A DNA stretch of 64,000 nt from Pseudomonadota bacterium (GCA_039193195.1 JBCCWS010000020.1:29939-93938), one strand, 5' to 3'; shown: positions 26,910-36,267, numbered from the stretch's first letter. Numbers and translations: made by a program. The notes: generated from the sequence alone by a model not told the origin.

Positions 26910-28529
26910 TTAGTCGGCCTCAAGCCGCGTGCGCGCAAGCGCAGCAAGTACTTCGTTCGCTGCGCGCTCTCCGCTGCGAAGGGCGCCCTCGATGAACCCT
27001 TGAAACGCGAGAGCCGTATGCTCGCCAGCAAAGTGGACCGCGCCCTCTCGGGCGAACTCGATGCCGCGCAGGGTGGTGAACTGTCCCACCTCGTAGCCGG
27101 CGTAGGAGCCAAGTTGGAAGGGCTCGCTCGGCCAGTGTGAACGCAGCGCGCGACCGTTCCAGTCCGCCGCCACGCCCGGGAAGAGACTGTCCACATCGTT
27201 GACGAAGTTACTCGCTTGCTCGGCGGTCGTGCCCTCGCCGAGTGCGACGCCACGATCGCCTCCCGTGAAGCTCAGCAAGACGCCCGTCTGCCCCGGCTGC
27301 ACCGCCGACTGCTCCCACAGCACCTGAAAGTCGCGATCGGTCTCGGCGCCTCCTGACGCGCCCTGGCGCCGCCATACCTTGCCTCTGGTCTGCACCGCTA
27401 GCTTGCTGTTGGTACCCATGCCGAGGGTGCTGATCGCCAAGCGCTTGCGTGGGCCTAGGGCGAGCTGCTCGATATCGAGCGTGCGCAGGACGCGGAAGGG
27501 AAGGGCCATGATCACGCGGTCCGCGAGCACCTCGGTTTGGCCCGACCAGGTCTCGAAGTGCAGTCGGGTCCGCCCATCCTCTGTGGCAGCCCGCACGAGA
27601 CGGTGCTCGGTGACGATCTGATCGCCCAAGCGCTCGGCGAGAACAGTGGCGAGTTGGTCGTTGCCGCCGGCGATCTGGTACACACCGGGTCCAAACTCCT
27701 CATCCTGTACCGCCAGTGCATCCGTCCCGCGTTGAGCCAGGGCCTGCTGCAGCAGGCCGCGATTGGGGTGGACATGGCGGGTGCCTAAGCCGAGCAAGGA
27801 GAAAGTGTAGATCGTGTTGATCGCGCTCAGCCGTTCCGCCTCGATGCCGAACGTGCCCGTCGCCAGAGAACGGGCATAGCGACCTGCAAGGGAGTCGGCG
27901 CCGCCCTCCAGACGCAGGTTGAGGTAGTCGGTTACGGACAAGCGATCGAGCGCACGGCTCGCCGGGGTATTGAGGTTGTAGCGCGTATCGGGACCGAACA
28001 GAGCCTCGTCTCGCGAGGCCGCGACGATCAACGGCGCGAAGCTGCGCAACAGATCTGCGTAGCTGTAGCGCTCGCCATCGAACTCGTAGAGGTACGCGAA
28101 ACCGTCGTCGTTGGCGAAGCGTGCCTCAAGCGCGAGGCCGAACTCCTCCACCAAGCGGCGCACGGTGAGGTGAATGGAGTCGATCGCCTCGCCGCCGCGT
28201 TCGGAAAGTTGGAGCGGCCCGAAGGTGTCGCGATCCGTGAAGACTCGCCCGCCGATGCGCGAAGAACCCTCGTAGACGTTGGCAAGCACCCCCGCCTGCT
28301 GCAGCCGATAGGCCGCGATCAGTCCGGCGAGACCTCCGCCGACGATGGCGACCTCCTGATCTCGCGCCGATCCTGCAAGGGCTGCCGGGGCCACTGCGCC
28401 AAGCAGACCTGCGTACAGCGTAGCCTGACACCACGCCCGACGCCGCAGGTCGGGCACCGCACCTGCGACCAAGCGCCGCGCGTCATCGATCAGCCCACCG
28501 GCGCCCTTCTCTTTCTCCCGACAGTCCAT
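26910..28529 (-). CDS. flavin monoamine oxidase family protein
   Basis: The 539-residue flavoprotein has the FAD motif VAIVGGGLAGLIAAYRLQ, the GGRV box (SSRIGGRVFTD) and the C-terminal FAHFAGEHTA-like block (VHFAGEHTALAFQGFIEGAL). These are diagnostic of monoamine/polyamine oxidases. The start is fixed by a full AAGGAGG at 28535-28541, five bases before the ATG of MDCREKEKG. An RRR followed by a hydrophobic stretch ending in APAALAG (about residues 32-55) may be an export signal. It is the last gene of the omega-aminotransferase/MmsA operon, and so probably oxidises a primary or polyamine in the same pathway. Confidence 0.88.
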   Translation of the reverse strand: MDCREKEKGAGGLIDDARRLVAGAVPDLRRRAWCQATLYAGLLGAVAPAALAGSARDQEVAIVGGGLAGLIAAYRLQQAGVLANVYEGSSRIGGRVFTDRDTFGPLQLSERGGEAIDSIHLTVRRLVEEFGLALEARFANDDGFAYLYEFDGERYSYADLLRSFAPLIVAASRDEALFGPDTRYNLNTPASRALDRLSVTDYLNLRLEGGADSLAGRYARSLATGTFGIEAERLSAINTIYTFSLLGLGTRHVHPNRGLLQQALAQRGTDALAVQDEEFGPGVYQIAGGNDQLATVLAERLGDQIVTEHRLVRAATEDGRTRLHFETWSGQTEVLADRVIMALPFRVLRTLDIEQLALGPRKRLAISTLGMGTNSKLAVQTRGKVWRRQGASGGAETDRDFQVLWEQSAVQPGQTGVLLSFTGGDRGVALGEGTTAEQASNFVNDVDSLFPGVAADWNGRALRSHWPSEPFQLGSYAGYEVGQFTTLRGIEFAREGAVHFAGEHTALAFQGFIEGALRSGERAANEVLAALARTRLEAD

Positions 28530-28534
28530 GTGTG

Positions 28535-28541
28535 CCTCCTT
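28535..28541 (-). promoter_or_regulatory. strong ribosome binding site deciding the monoamine oxidase start
   Basis: AAGGAGG on the minus strand lies five bases before the ATG at 28529. It rules out the in-frame GTG further upstream as the main start, because that GTG precedes the ribosome site. Confidence 0.8.
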
Positions 28542-28603
28542 GCGACCCACTCGCGCTGATCTGTTCGATCGACCAACCGGACGACCCGCTTCTGTGCGTC
28601 GCG

Positions 28604-29974
28604 TCAGAACACCGCCGCCATGGTGGCATCGAGCGCTGTGGCGGCGCGGTTGACCAACTCATCTGCCTGCCCATGGGTGAGGGGGAAGGGTGGCGCCACG
28701 ACCATCGTATCGCCCACGGCGCGCATGACGATGCCTGCCTCAATCGCATTGTCGCGGCAGATCGTGCCCACTCCCACATCCTTGGGAAAGCGTTCGAGCG
28801 TATCCCGAGACTGCACCAGCTCGAGCGCCCCCATCAGTCCGACCATCCGCATCTCGCCCACGAGCGGGTGCTGACCGAGCTGCGCCCAACGCTCCTGCAG
28901 GTAGGGCCCAATATCATCGCGAATGCGCTCTACTAGACCCTCCCGACGGATGATGTCGAGGTTGGCGATGGCCACGGCACAGGACGCGGGATGGCCGGAG
29001 TAGGTGTAGCCGTGAGCGAACTCGCCAGCCCTCTCGGTGAGCACTTGCGCCACACGCTTGCTCACGAGCACTCCGCCTAGGGGCAGATAGCCGGAGGTCA
29101 CTCCCTTGGCGAAGGAGATGAGGTCTGGCTCTACGCCGTAATAGGTGGCACCAAACCACTCGCCCAAACGTCCGAAGCCGGTAATCACCTCATCGCACAC
29201 CATCAGAACGTTGTGCTTGCGACAGATACGCTGGATCTCAGGCCAGTAGGTGGACGGTGGGATGATCACCCCTCCAGCGCCCTGAACCGGCTCGCCAATG
29301 AACGCGGCTACCTGATCAGCGCCGATGCGCTCGATGGCGCGCTCGAGCTCGCGCGCCATGGCCAGCCCGAAGTCCGCTGGCGACTGCTGGCGATCGCTGT
29401 CGAACCAATAGGGCTGCTCGATGTGCTCGACGCCCGGAATCGGCAGGCCACCCTGCTTGTGCATGGCGGCCATGCCCCCGAGGCTCGCCGCGCCCACCGT
29501 GGAGCCGTGATAGGCATTCTTGCGCGCGATGAAGGTGTGCTTGCCTTCGTAACCCATAAGATCCCAGTAGGTGCGGACCATGCGCATGACCGTGTCATTC
29601 GCCTCCGAGCCGGAGCCGGCGAAGAACACGTGCTCGAACTGGGGCGGGCTGATCTCGTTGAGCAGCGCCGAAAGATCCACCGCGGGCACATTGGTGCACT
29701 GAAAGAAGCTGTTGTAGTATGGCAGCTTCGCCAGCTGTCGCGTCGCCGCGTCCACGATCTCCTGACGCCCGTAGCCCACGTTCACGTTCCACAGGCCCGA
29801 CATGGCATCGAGGATCTGTCGGCCGTCGGCGTCGTATATGTAGACGCCGTCGGCCCGCGTGATCAGACGCGTGCGCCGCTCACCGAGCTCACGATGGTCG
29901 GTGAAGGGGTGCATGTGGTGGTGGTGATCCAGGTCCTGCCACTCGTCGACAGAACGTTCGGGCGTAGCGTCCAT
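28604..29974 (-). CDS. class III omega-aminotransferase, SpuC-like (putrescine/polyamine:pyruvate)
   Basis: The 456-residue PLP enzyme matches Pseudomonas SpuC block by block. Examples are DAMSGLWNVNVGYGR, the GSGSEANDTVMRMVR segment, NAYHGSTVGAASLGGM, IPGVEHIEQPYW and FIGEPVQGAGG. The PLP lysine lies in SFAKGVTSGYLPLGG. SpuC transfers the amino group of putrescine (or a similar diamine) to pyruvate, giving 4-aminobutanal and alanine. It lies 30 bases downstream of mmsA with a GAGGA ribosome site and belongs to the same minus-strand operon. Substrate specificity within diamines, cadaverine or other omega-amines is uncertain. Confidence 0.87.
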   Translation of the reverse strand: MDATPERSVDEWQDLDHHHHMHPFTDHRELGERRTRLITRADGVYIYDADGRQILDAMSGLWNVNVGYGRQEIVDAATRQLAKLPYYNSFFQCTNVPAVDLSALLNEISPPQFEHVFFAGSGSEANDTVMRMVRTYWDLMGYEGKHTFIARKNAYHGSTVGAASLGGMAAMHKQGGLPIPGVEHIEQPYWFDSDRQQSPADFGLAMARELERAIERIGADQVAAFIGEPVQGAGGVIIPPSTYWPEIQRICRKHNVLMVCDEVITGFGRLGEWFGATYYGVEPDLISFAKGVTSGYLPLGGVLVSKRVAQVLTERAGEFAHGYTYSGHPASCAVAIANLDIIRREGLVERIRDDIGPYLQERWAQLGQHPLVGEMRMVGLMGALELVQSRDTLERFPKDVGVGTICRDNAIEAGIVMRAVGDTMVVAPPFPLTHGQADELVNRAATALDATMAAVF

Positions 29975-30004
29975 GACGGTCCTCGCTGCCGTGCGTCCCT
30001 CGCG

Positions 30005-31531
30005 CTAGTTGCTCGGGAACGTGAAGCGCGCGGTCTCGCGCACACCGCCGGACGGCCAGCGCTGGGTGATGGTCTTACGCCGCGTGTAGAAGCGAATGCT
30101 ATCGGGACCGTAGGCGTATAGGTCACCGAACAGGGAGCGCTTCCAGCCGCCGAAGCTGTGGCAGGCCACGGGCACGGGCAGGGGCACGTTGATGCCCACC
30201 ATGCCCACCTGGATGCGATCGGCGAAGTAGCGCGCCGCCTCGCCGTCGCGGGTAAAGATGCAGGTGCCGTTGCCGAATTCGTGATCGTCGATGAGCTGCA
30301 TGGCCTGCTCTTCGGACTCCACGCGCACCACGCACAGAACCGGGCCGAAAATCTCCTCCCGGTAGATGCGCATGTCCGCGTTCACATGGTCGAACAGGCA
30401 GGGCCCTAGGAAGTACCCCTCCTCGTGGCCCTCGACCACCAAGGTGCGACCGTCGCACACGAGGGTCGCGCCCTCGTCCACGCCCGTGTCTACGTAGCCG
30501 CGCACCTTCTCGAAGTGCTCCTTAGTGACCAGCGGGCCCATGTCGTTGGAGGCATCGGCACCGTTGCCCACGCGCATCTCACCGATGCGCTCGGCAAGCT
30601 TGGTGACCACCGCATCGGCCGTCTCGTTACCCACACACACGGCCACGGAGATCGCCATGCAGCGCTCGCCGCAGGAGCCGAAGGCGGCGCCTATGAGCGC
30701 GCTGACGGCGTTGTCGATGTCCGCGTCGGGCATGAGGATGGCGTGGTTCTTAGCCCCGCCGAGGGCTTGCACGCGCTTGCCGTTGGCGGTGGCCTGGGTG
30801 TAGATGTACTCGGCGATCGGCGTCGAGCCGACGAAGCTCACGGCTTGGACGCGCGGGTCGTTCAACAGCGTATCGACCGCTTCCTTATCGCCGTTCACCA
30901 CGTTGAAGACGCCATCGGGCAGGCCGGCTTCCTTGAGCAGGCGCGCACAGATGATCGAGGCTGTCGGATCCTTCTCCGAGGGTTTCAGCACGAAGCAGTT
31001 ACCGGCGGTGATCGCCATGGGGTACATCCACATGGGCACCATGGCGGGAAAATTGAAGGGGGTAATGCCTGCCACAACACCGAGCGGCTGATGCTCGGAC
31101 CAGCTGTCGATCGCAGGACCCACGTTCTTGGTGAACTCGCCCTTCAGCAGCTCGGGCATGGCGCAGGCGTACTCGACTACCTCGACGCCGCGCTGAAATT
31201 CGCCGAGCGCATCGTCGATTACCTTACCGTGCTCTTCGGTAATCGCAGCTGCGATCTCCTGCGCGTTGGCTTCGAGAAGTTCCTTGAAGCGGAACATGAC
31301 GCGGGCGCGCTTGAGCGGCGGCGTGTTTCGCCAGCCTTCGAAGGCCGCCTCGGCGGCGGCGATCGCCTGCTCCACGGTGCTGGCCGGCGCGAGTGGGACC
31401 TCGCGTACCACCTGACCCGTGGCTGGGTTAGTGACGGGCGCCGTACGCCCAGACTCAGCGGTGTACTCGCCGTTTATGAAGTGGCCTAGCGCCTCTGCCC
31501 CGTCGAGGGGAACTGCAGGGTTAGTGCTCAT
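30005..31531 (-). CDS. mmsA: CoA-acylating methylmalonate/malonate semialdehyde dehydrogenase
   Basis: The 508-residue product has the MmsA-specific features of the aldehyde dehydrogenase superfamily: [32 protein letters not shown] instead of the usual general-base glutamate motif, and the catalytic cysteine in [11 protein letters not shown]. It converts malonate semialdehyde to acetyl-CoA (or methylmalonate semialdehyde to propionyl-CoA) with CoA and NAD. The gene lies directly between a beta-alanine:pyruvate aminotransferase and a SpuC-like aminotransferase, which points to beta-alanine degradation here rather than valine catabolism. The start has GGAGAG upstream. Confidence 0.94.
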   Translation of the reverse strand: MSTNPAVPLDGAEALGHFINGEYTAESGRTAPVTNPATGQVVREVPLAPASTVEQAIAAAEAAFEGWRNTPPLKRARVMFRFKELLEANAQEIAAAITEEHGKVIDDALGEFQRGVEVVEYACAMPELLKGEFTKNVGPAIDSWSEHQPLGVVAGITPFNFPAMVPMWMYPMAITAGNCFVLKPSEKDPTASIICARLLKEAGLPDGVFNVVNGDKEAVDTLLNDPRVQAVSFVGSTPIAEYIYTQATANGKRVQALGGAKNHAILMPDADIDNAVSALIGAAFGSCGERCMAISVAVCVGNETADAVVTKLAERIGEMRVGNGADASNDMGPLVTKEHFEKVRGYVDTGVDEGATLVCDGRTLVVEGHEEGYFLGPCLFDHVNADMRIYREEIFGPVLCVVRVESEEQAMQLIDDHEFGNGTCIFTRDGEAARYFADRIQVGMVGINVPLPVPVACHSFGGWKRSLFGDLYAYGPDSIRFYTRRKTITQRWPSGGVRETARFTFPSN

Positions 31532-31555
31532 GAGTCGAATCTCTCCGGCGTAGCG

Positions 31556-32896
31556 TTAAGCGATGGTGGTGATGACGTGGTGGATGCGCTCGAAGGCGCG
31601 CTCCCAGTCATCCACCTTGGAGTTTAGGAAGGGCGAGAACTGAATGACGTCGAGGCCGTTGCGCACGGCGATCCGCTCCTCGACGAAGCAGCGTTTATGC
31701 ACTTCCAGGCCGCGCGCGCCCGGCGCGCCAGGGCGCGGCGCCAGCTCGATGGCGCCCATCAGTCCGATGTTGCGCACATCGATGACGTTGTCGAGGTCGG
31801 CGAAAGAATGGAGCATCTGTTCAAAGGGCTGAGATAGTGCGGCGGCTTGATCGAAGATCGCCTCCTCCTCCAGCACCTCGAGGGTGGCGAGGCCGGCGGC
31901 GGCGGCCACAGGGTGGCCCGAGTAAGTGTAGCCGTGGAACAGCTCCACCGCGGCGTCCGGCCCGCGCATGAAGGCGTCGTAGATCTCCTCGCGTACGAGC
32001 ACTGCGCCCATCGGGATTACGCCGTTGGTAAGGCCCTTGGCGGTAGTGATGATGTCGGGCATGACCCCGAAGCGCTCCGCGCCGAAGGACGCGCCCGTGC
32101 GACCAAAGCCCGTGATCACCTCGTCGAAGATCAGCAGGATGCCGTGCGCCGTGCAGATCTCGCGAAGGCGCTCCAGGTAACCCACGGGAGGCGGCAAGAT
32201 GCCGGTTGAGCCGCCGGCTGGCTCGACGATCACGGCGGCGATTGTGTCCGGCCCGTGCAGCGTCGCGATGCGCAGCAAATCATCGGCGAGGTGCGCGCCC
32301 CACTCGGGCTGACCGCGGGAGAAGGCGGTGTGCGCCAGATCGCAGGTGGTACGCATGTGGTCCACGCCGGGAATCAGGTTGGCGCTGAACATCTGGCGGT
32401 TGGCGACGATACCGCCCACAGACATACCGCCGAAGTTGACCCCGTGGTAGCCACGCTCACGACCGATTAAACGCGTTCGCTGGCCGTTGCCCTGCACCCG
32501 GTGGTAGCCGAGCGCGATCTTGAGCGCTGTGTCGACAGACTCGGAGCCCGAATTGGTAAAGAAGGCCCGCGTGAACCCCTCCGGCGCCACGTCGGTGAGC
32601 TTCTTGGCGAGCTGGAAGGAGCGATCACTTCCCACCTGGAAGCTCATGCCGTGGTCGAGGTGCGCCACCTGGTGCTGCACGGCCTCGACAATCTTCGGGT
32701 GGCAGTGGCCGACGCCAACGGTCCACAGGCCCGAGAAGAAGTCGTAGATCTGCTCGCCGTCGGCGCCCGTGTAGTGGTGGCCCTTGGCCCCGGTGATGAT
32801 CCTCGGCTTGCGCTTGAAATCACGATTGGCCGTGAAGGGCATCCAGAAGGGATCGACGTCGATCTTGTCGGTCAGCTCGATGATCTCAGCGCTCAT
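31556..32896 (-). CDS. beta-alanine/omega-amino acid:pyruvate aminotransferase
   Basis: The 446-residue class III aminotransferase matches the omega-amino acid:pyruvate aminotransferase family. Key blocks are DPFWMPFTANRDFK, FFSGLWTVGVGHCHP, NSGSESVDTALKIAL and RGYHGVNFGGMSVGGI; the PLP lysine lies in TTAKGLTNGVIPMGA. The reaction gives malonate semialdehyde and alanine from beta-alanine and pyruvate, and the next gene (mmsA, 24 bases on) uses that semialdehyde. It is the first gene of the operon and is divergent from the PuuR-like regulator. The shared gap holds repeated GTTAAAC motifs. Confidence 0.93.
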   Translation of the reverse strand: MSAEIIELTDKIDVDPFWMPFTANRDFKRKPRIITGAKGHHYTGADGEQIYDFFSGLWTVGVGHCHPKIVEAVQHQVAHLDHGMSFQVGSDRSFQLAKKLTDVAPEGFTRAFFTNSGSESVDTALKIALGYHRVQGNGQRTRLIGRERGYHGVNFGGMSVGGIVANRQMFSANLIPGVDHMRTTCDLAHTAFSRGQPEWGAHLADDLLRIATLHGPDTIAAVIVEPAGGSTGILPPPVGYLERLREICTAHGILLIFDEVITGFGRTGASFGAERFGVMPDIITTAKGLTNGVIPMGAVLVREEIYDAFMRGPDAAVELFHGYTYSGHPVAAAAGLATLEVLEEEAIFDQAAALSQPFEQMLHSFADLDNVIDVRNIGLMGAIELAPRPGAPGARGLEVHKRCFVEERIAVRNGLDVIQFSPFLNSKVDDWERAFERIHHVITTIA

Positions 32897-32953
32897 TGGG
32901 GGCTGGGCTCCGGCTAGTGGCAGGGATCAGGCAGTCTAGAATCGCTCGGTTGC

Positions 32954-32986
32954 GTTAAACAATTAGTTAAACCCAGGAAGTTAACC
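32954..32986. promoter_or_regulatory. three GTTAAAC-type repeats in the divergent aminotransferase/regulator gap
   Basis: GTTAAAC occurs at 32954-32960 and 32966-32972, and GTTAACC at 32980-32986, spaced 12 and 14 bases apart and all in one direction. Another GTTAACC lies at 36279-36285 just before the gamma-glutamylpolyamine synthetase start. The spacing near one helical turn and the presence at two operons of the same pathway suggest operator sites, possibly for the PuuR-like protein. A basal promoter role for the AT-rich stretch cannot be excluded. Confidence 0.4.
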
Positions 32987-33016
32987 CGTTGATTCAAAGG
33001 CAATGATCTCCCAAAA

Positions 33017-33022
33017 TGTTCA
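33017..33022 (-). promoter_or_regulatory. possible PuuR-box-like TGAACA site near the regulator start
   Basis: On the minus strand the sequence GGATAGTGAACATTTT contains ATAGTGAACA, which resembles the ATAATGAACA part of the E. coli PuuR recognition sequence as I remember it. A second TGAACA lies at 36308-36313 ahead of the synthetase gene. With only short matches the call is tentative. Confidence 0.25.
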
Positions 33023-33050
33023 CTATCCTAAACACCTGCAGAGATGCCCC

Positions 33051-33602
33051 ATGGAAGACACCTCCGTCGGTGCGCGCCTGCGCACAATTCGCCAGCGCCA
33101 CCGCCTGTCCCAGCGCGAGCTGGCCAAGCGCTCAGGGGTAGCAAACGCCTCCATCTCCCTCATCGAGAGCGGCAAGCTCAACCCCACCGTGAGCATGCTG
33201 AAGAAGGTGCTGGACGGCGTACCCGTGAGCCTCAGCGAGTTCTTCAGCGACACCGACGAGGCTCAAGACAAGGTGGTCTACCGCGCCGGCGAGCTCACGG
33301 AGATCGCCGACGGCGGCATCTCCTTTCGCCAGGTGGGCGCCAACTTGAGCGATAGGGCGCTCCAGTTCCTCCACGAGAGCTACCAACCTGGCGCCACCAC
33401 GGGCAAGCATCACCTGCGCCACGAGGGCGAGGAGTGCGGCCTGGTGCTCGCGGGCCGCCTCGAACTCACCGTTGACGGCGTCACCGAGACCCTACAGCCG
33501 GGCGATGCCTACTACTTCGAGAGCCACCGGCCCCACAGCTTCTCAAATCCCGGCAAGGAGCCGTGCGAGCTGATCAGCGCCTGCACGCCACCGACTTTCT
33601 GA
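33051..33602 (+). CDS. puuR: XRE-cupin transcriptional regulator, PuuR-like
   Basis: The 183-residue product has an N-terminal helix-turn-helix (LRTIRQRHRLSQRELAKRS...NASISLIESGKLNPTV) and a C-terminal cupin (HEGEECGLVLAGRLELTVDG, FESHRPHSFSNPG). This architecture and length match PuuR, the putrescine-responsive repressor of E. coli. The start at MEDTSVGARLR is preferred; an ATG 16 codons earlier would add an unrelated leader containing possible operator DNA. It is divergent from the aminotransferase operon and convergent with the synthetase operon. It probably represses both until a polyamine or gamma-glutamyl intermediate binds the cupin. Confidence 0.87.
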   Translation: MEDTSVGARLRTIRQRHRLSQRELAKRSGVANASISLIESGKLNPTVSMLKKVLDGVPVSLSEFFSDTDEAQDKVVYRAGELTEIADGGISFRQVGANLSDRALQFLHESYQPGATTGKHHLRHEGEECGLVLAGRLELTVDGVTETLQPGDAYYFESHRPHSFSNPGKEPCELISACTPPTF

Positions 33603-33635
33603 GCTCACGCCCTTATCGAATAGTTATCGATTTAC

Positions 33636-34337
33636 TTAGGCTTTTAGGAAGCTAACGATCCAGCGTGCGACTCGAGCCCCTTCTGGGGCCGTCGCCAAGG
33701 ATTCCAAACCACGCCGATAGGTCTGCACACCCACGGCCTCTCCGCGCAGCTCGATGAGCTCGCGCGAGTACCCCGTCTCGAACTCGGGATGACCCTGGAA
33801 AGTGAGGATGTGCTCGTCCACCTGGGTCACGGCGATGGGACAAAAATCGCTGCCAGCCAACACGCGCATACGCTCGCCGAGCTCGACCACTTGGTCCTGA
33901 TGGCTCACCAGGATCCGGAAGACCGGATCGGCGCCGTCGTGCCACGCCGGCGTTTCATGAAAGGTTGCTGCATGCACGCCAACACCCCATCCGCGCTCGG
34001 ACTTCTCCACCCTGCCACCGAGAGCGATGGCTACGACCTGATGCCCGAAGCAGATGCCGATGAGCTTTTTACGCGCCGCGTGCAGCGTGCGCACGCAGTC
34101 GATCAGCTCGACAATCCAGGGCAGACCCTCGTAGGCGGAGAACTTGCTGCCAGTGATCAGATACGCGTCCACCTCGTCGAGGTCGGCCGGAAACTCACCC
34201 TCCTGCACATCGTAGTCTCGGAACTCGAGCCCCTCATCCGCATCGCCCAGCAGCCGGCGGAACATCTGAGGATACTGGCCGAAGCGCTCGACGAAGCCGG
34301 GGCGCACGGTGTCGGTGCGGAGAATGCCAAGGCGCAT
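33636..34337 (-). CDS. class I glutamine amidotransferase-like hydrolase, candidate PuuD substitute
   Basis: The 233-residue protein is a stand-alone class I amidotransferase domain of the GMP-synthase type. The catalytic triad is visible as Cys96 in LIGICFGHQ, and His183 and Glu185 in FQGHPEFETG. No synthetase domain is attached. It is the third gene of the synthetase-cupin-amidotransferase operon (13 bases from the cupin). In the gamma-glutamyl pathway the last step, hydrolysis of gamma-glutamyl-GABA, is done in E. coli by PuuD, which uses the same fold but a different subfamily. A PuuD-like role is therefore inferred from context, not from close sequence match. Confidence 0.82.
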   Translation of the reverse strand: MRLGILRTDTVRPGFVERFGQYPQMFRRLLGDADEGLEFRDYDVQEGEFPADLDEVDAYLITGSKFSAYEGLPWIVELIDCVRTLHAARKKLIGICFGHQVVAIALGGRVEKSERGWGVGVHAATFHETPAWHDGADPVFRILVSHQDQVVELGERMRVLAGSDFCPIAVTQVDEHILTFQGHPEFETGYSRELIELRGEAVGVQTYRRGLESLATAPEGARVARWIVSFLKA

Positions 34338-34350
34338 AGAGGCGTTCGCC

Positions 34351-34860
34351 CTACTCTTCGTTGTAGGCCTGCGTATCGACGACGATGAGTTCGCGGTAGG
34401 ACTGGGTCATGTCCCAGGTGCCCTTGAAGCCCTTCGGCAGCATGAACATGTCGCCCGCCTTGTAGGTCATCGAATGGCCGCTGTCGTCCGTGAGCACGAG
34501 CTCGCCCTCTAGCACCACCACGAACTCGTCGTAGGGTAGCGGTTCCTCGAGAGTTAGCTTGGCGGGGCCTGCGTCCCACACGGCCACCGTGTTGTCGCCT
34601 TCGAACAGGGTGCTCTCGCTGTTGCCAAGCACGCCACTTTCCACGGGCGTCCAGTCGATGTCACCGAGATCTTCCAGGGCCATCGCGTTCAGGCCGTGCA
34701 CGGTCCAGGGCTTGGGCGGAGCTACGCCCTTGCCGGCGTCGTGCCCGTCGGCTCGCGCCGCCTGAACGCCCACCACCGAAAGGCCAACACTCATCACGGC
34801 GATAACTGAGCGTGGCGATTTACCGAATAAAATTGATAGCAAAGAAAACACGCGCATCAT
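34351..34860 (-). CDS. cupin protein with N-terminal signal sequence
   Basis: The 169-residue product begins with a basic and hydrophobic segment (SVIAVMSVGLSVVGVQAARA, residues 18-37) that looks like a cleavable signal peptide. A single cupin domain follows (PLPYDEFVVVLEGELVLTD, KAGDMFMLPKGFKGTW), similar to the ethanolamine-utilisation/DUF861 type. The first cupin motif has Asp-Glu in place of the usual His pair, so metal binding is doubtful. It lies between the synthetase and the amidotransferase. Relatives in polyamine loci are usually cytoplasmic, so apparent export is odd. A role in polyamine binding or signalling is possible. Confidence 0.75.
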   Translation of the reverse strand: MMRVFSLLSILFGKSPRSVIAVMSVGLSVVGVQAARADGHDAGKGVAPPKPWTVHGLNAMALEDLGDIDWTPVESGVLGNSESTLFEGDNTVAVWDAGPAKLTLEEPLPYDEFVVVLEGELVLTDDSGHSMTYKAGDMFMLPKGFKGTWDMTQSYRELIVVDTQAYNEE

Positions 34861-34908
34861 TAGAAGGAGCTCCCAAAACAGCTCGCCGGCGGGCGCGCCG
34901 GGCCAAGA

Positions 34909-36267
34909 TCAGATGGTCCAACCGAGCAACTCGCGCTCCCACACGGGCACGCGCTCTTCGAACTCGAGGCACTCGTGCTCCTTCATGCCCGCGAATAGGG
35001 TCACGAACTCTTCGCCGAACACCTCCACCGCCTCCTTGCTCTGGCGCAAGCTACCGATGGCGTAGTGGGGGTGGCGCAGCAGAGCGAAGGGCGCGTCATA
35101 GGCAGACTTATCCACCGGTGCCGAGGCCGCGATCTGCTGCTGCATCCCAAGGTATCCGCAGGCCAAACTGCCGGCGATCGCTAGGTAAGGATTGACGTCC
35201 GCACCGGCCAGGCGGTTCTCCACCCGGCGCGCCTGGGCATTCGCGACGGGCACGCGTAGGCCGACCGTGCGATTGTCGATGCCCCACTCGAGGTTGATCG
35301 GCGACGCCCAGTGACTGTTCAGGCGCCGATAGGAGTTGGGGTACGGCGCGAACAGCAGCAGGAATTCGCGCAGGTAGCGCTGCAGGCCGCCGATGTAGTG
35401 GCCGAAGCGCTCGTTGGCCTCGCCGTCGGGGCCCGAGAAGGCGTTGTTGCCATCGCGACCGTAAACGGACTGATGGATGTGGAAGGCGCTGCCTGCCGCG
35501 TCCTCGTGCACCTTGGAGAGGAATATTGCCCGCAGATCGTGGTTGGCCGCGACGTGTCGAATGGCGCGCTTGAAGTGAAAGACATCGTCGGCGAGCTTCA
35601 TCGGATCGCCGTGATCGAAGTTCACCTCAAACTGGCCGGGACCGAGCTCCTGAGACAGGGCGCCGGTCTCGATATCCTGCTTGCGGCAGGTCTCTTCGAG
35701 CTCGGAGAAAAAACCCGATAGCTCGTGGAAGCGGTCGGTGCCGTAGGGATCGATCAGGTCCTCGAGGTCGTCCTCGTCCTGGGCCATCGCGCGCGTGCGG
35801 GTCCACGGGTCTTCGTTGGCAGGAGCGATGTAAAACTCGACCTCCGGCGCCACCACAGGCGTCCAGCCCTCCTGCTCGTAAAGCGAGAGAATGCGGGCGA
35901 GGGCGGCGCGCGGGGCGGCACCGATCAGATTCCCGTCGTCGTCGATGCAATCCATGATGACAACGGCGGAGGGCTCACTGGTCCAGGGGATGCGCCGGAT
36001 CGTCGAGAGATCCGCCCGCAGGGACATGTCGCGATCGCCCACGTTGTCCTTGCCCAGATGAAAGGTGCTGTTCACGGTCTGTGCCAGGATCGCGTAGGGG
36101 ATGCGCGTGCCGGTTTGCTTGAACTGGGAGACGGGCTGCACCTTGCCGCGACCAATCCCCGCCATATCCGGGACGGTGGTCTCGATCCGCTCGATGCCGT
36201 TGGCGCGTAACCACTCGAGCGCCGCTTCGAGGGTGGCCTCCGCTGGGCCAGCAGTCTCGCCGTTCAT
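34909..36267 (-). CDS. puuA: gamma-glutamylpolyamine synthetase (glutamine synthetase family, PuuA-like)
   Basis: The 452-residue protein is a glutamine synthetase-fold ligase. It has the beta-grasp start (IETTVPDMAGIGRGKVQ), the metal-site glutamates in VAPEVEFYI and GPGQFEVNF, the AFHIHQSV loop, and a C-terminal RVENRLAGADVNPYLA segment. The divergence from GlnA, the short length and the neighbours (PuuR-like regulator, amidotransferase) place it in the PuuA/GlnA3 group, which joins glutamate to putrescine or longer polyamines with ATP. It is the first gene of a minus-strand operon. The upstream gap carries GTTAACC and TGAACA motifs. Confidence 0.9.
   Translation of the reverse strand: MNGETAGPAEATLEAALEWLRANGIERIETTVPDMAGIGRGKVQPVSQFKQTGTRIPYAILAQTVNSTFHLGKDNVGDRDMSLRADLSTIRRIPWTSEPSAVVIMDCIDDDGNLIGAAPRAALARILSLYEQEGWTPVVAPEVEFYIAPANEDPWTRTRAMAQDEDDLEDLIDPYGTDRFHELSGFFSELEETCRKQDIETGALSQELGPGQFEVNFDHGDPMKLADDVFHFKRAIRHVAANHDLRAIFLSKVHEDAAGSAFHIHQSVYGRDGNNAFSGPDGEANERFGHYIGGLQRYLREFLLLFAPYPNSYRRLNSHWASPINLEWGIDNRTVGLRVPVANAQARRVENRLAGADVNPYLAIAGSLACGYLGMQQQIAASAPVDKSAYDAPFALLRHPHYAIGSLRQSKEAVEVFGEEFVTLFAGMKEHECLEFEERVPVWERELLGWTI

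Noticed and set aside
30425..31489. A 354-codon open frame on the plus strand opposite mmsA
   Set aside because: It mirrors the well-conserved MmsA sequence, is rich in His, Gly and Ala as expected of an antisense frame, and shows no domain.
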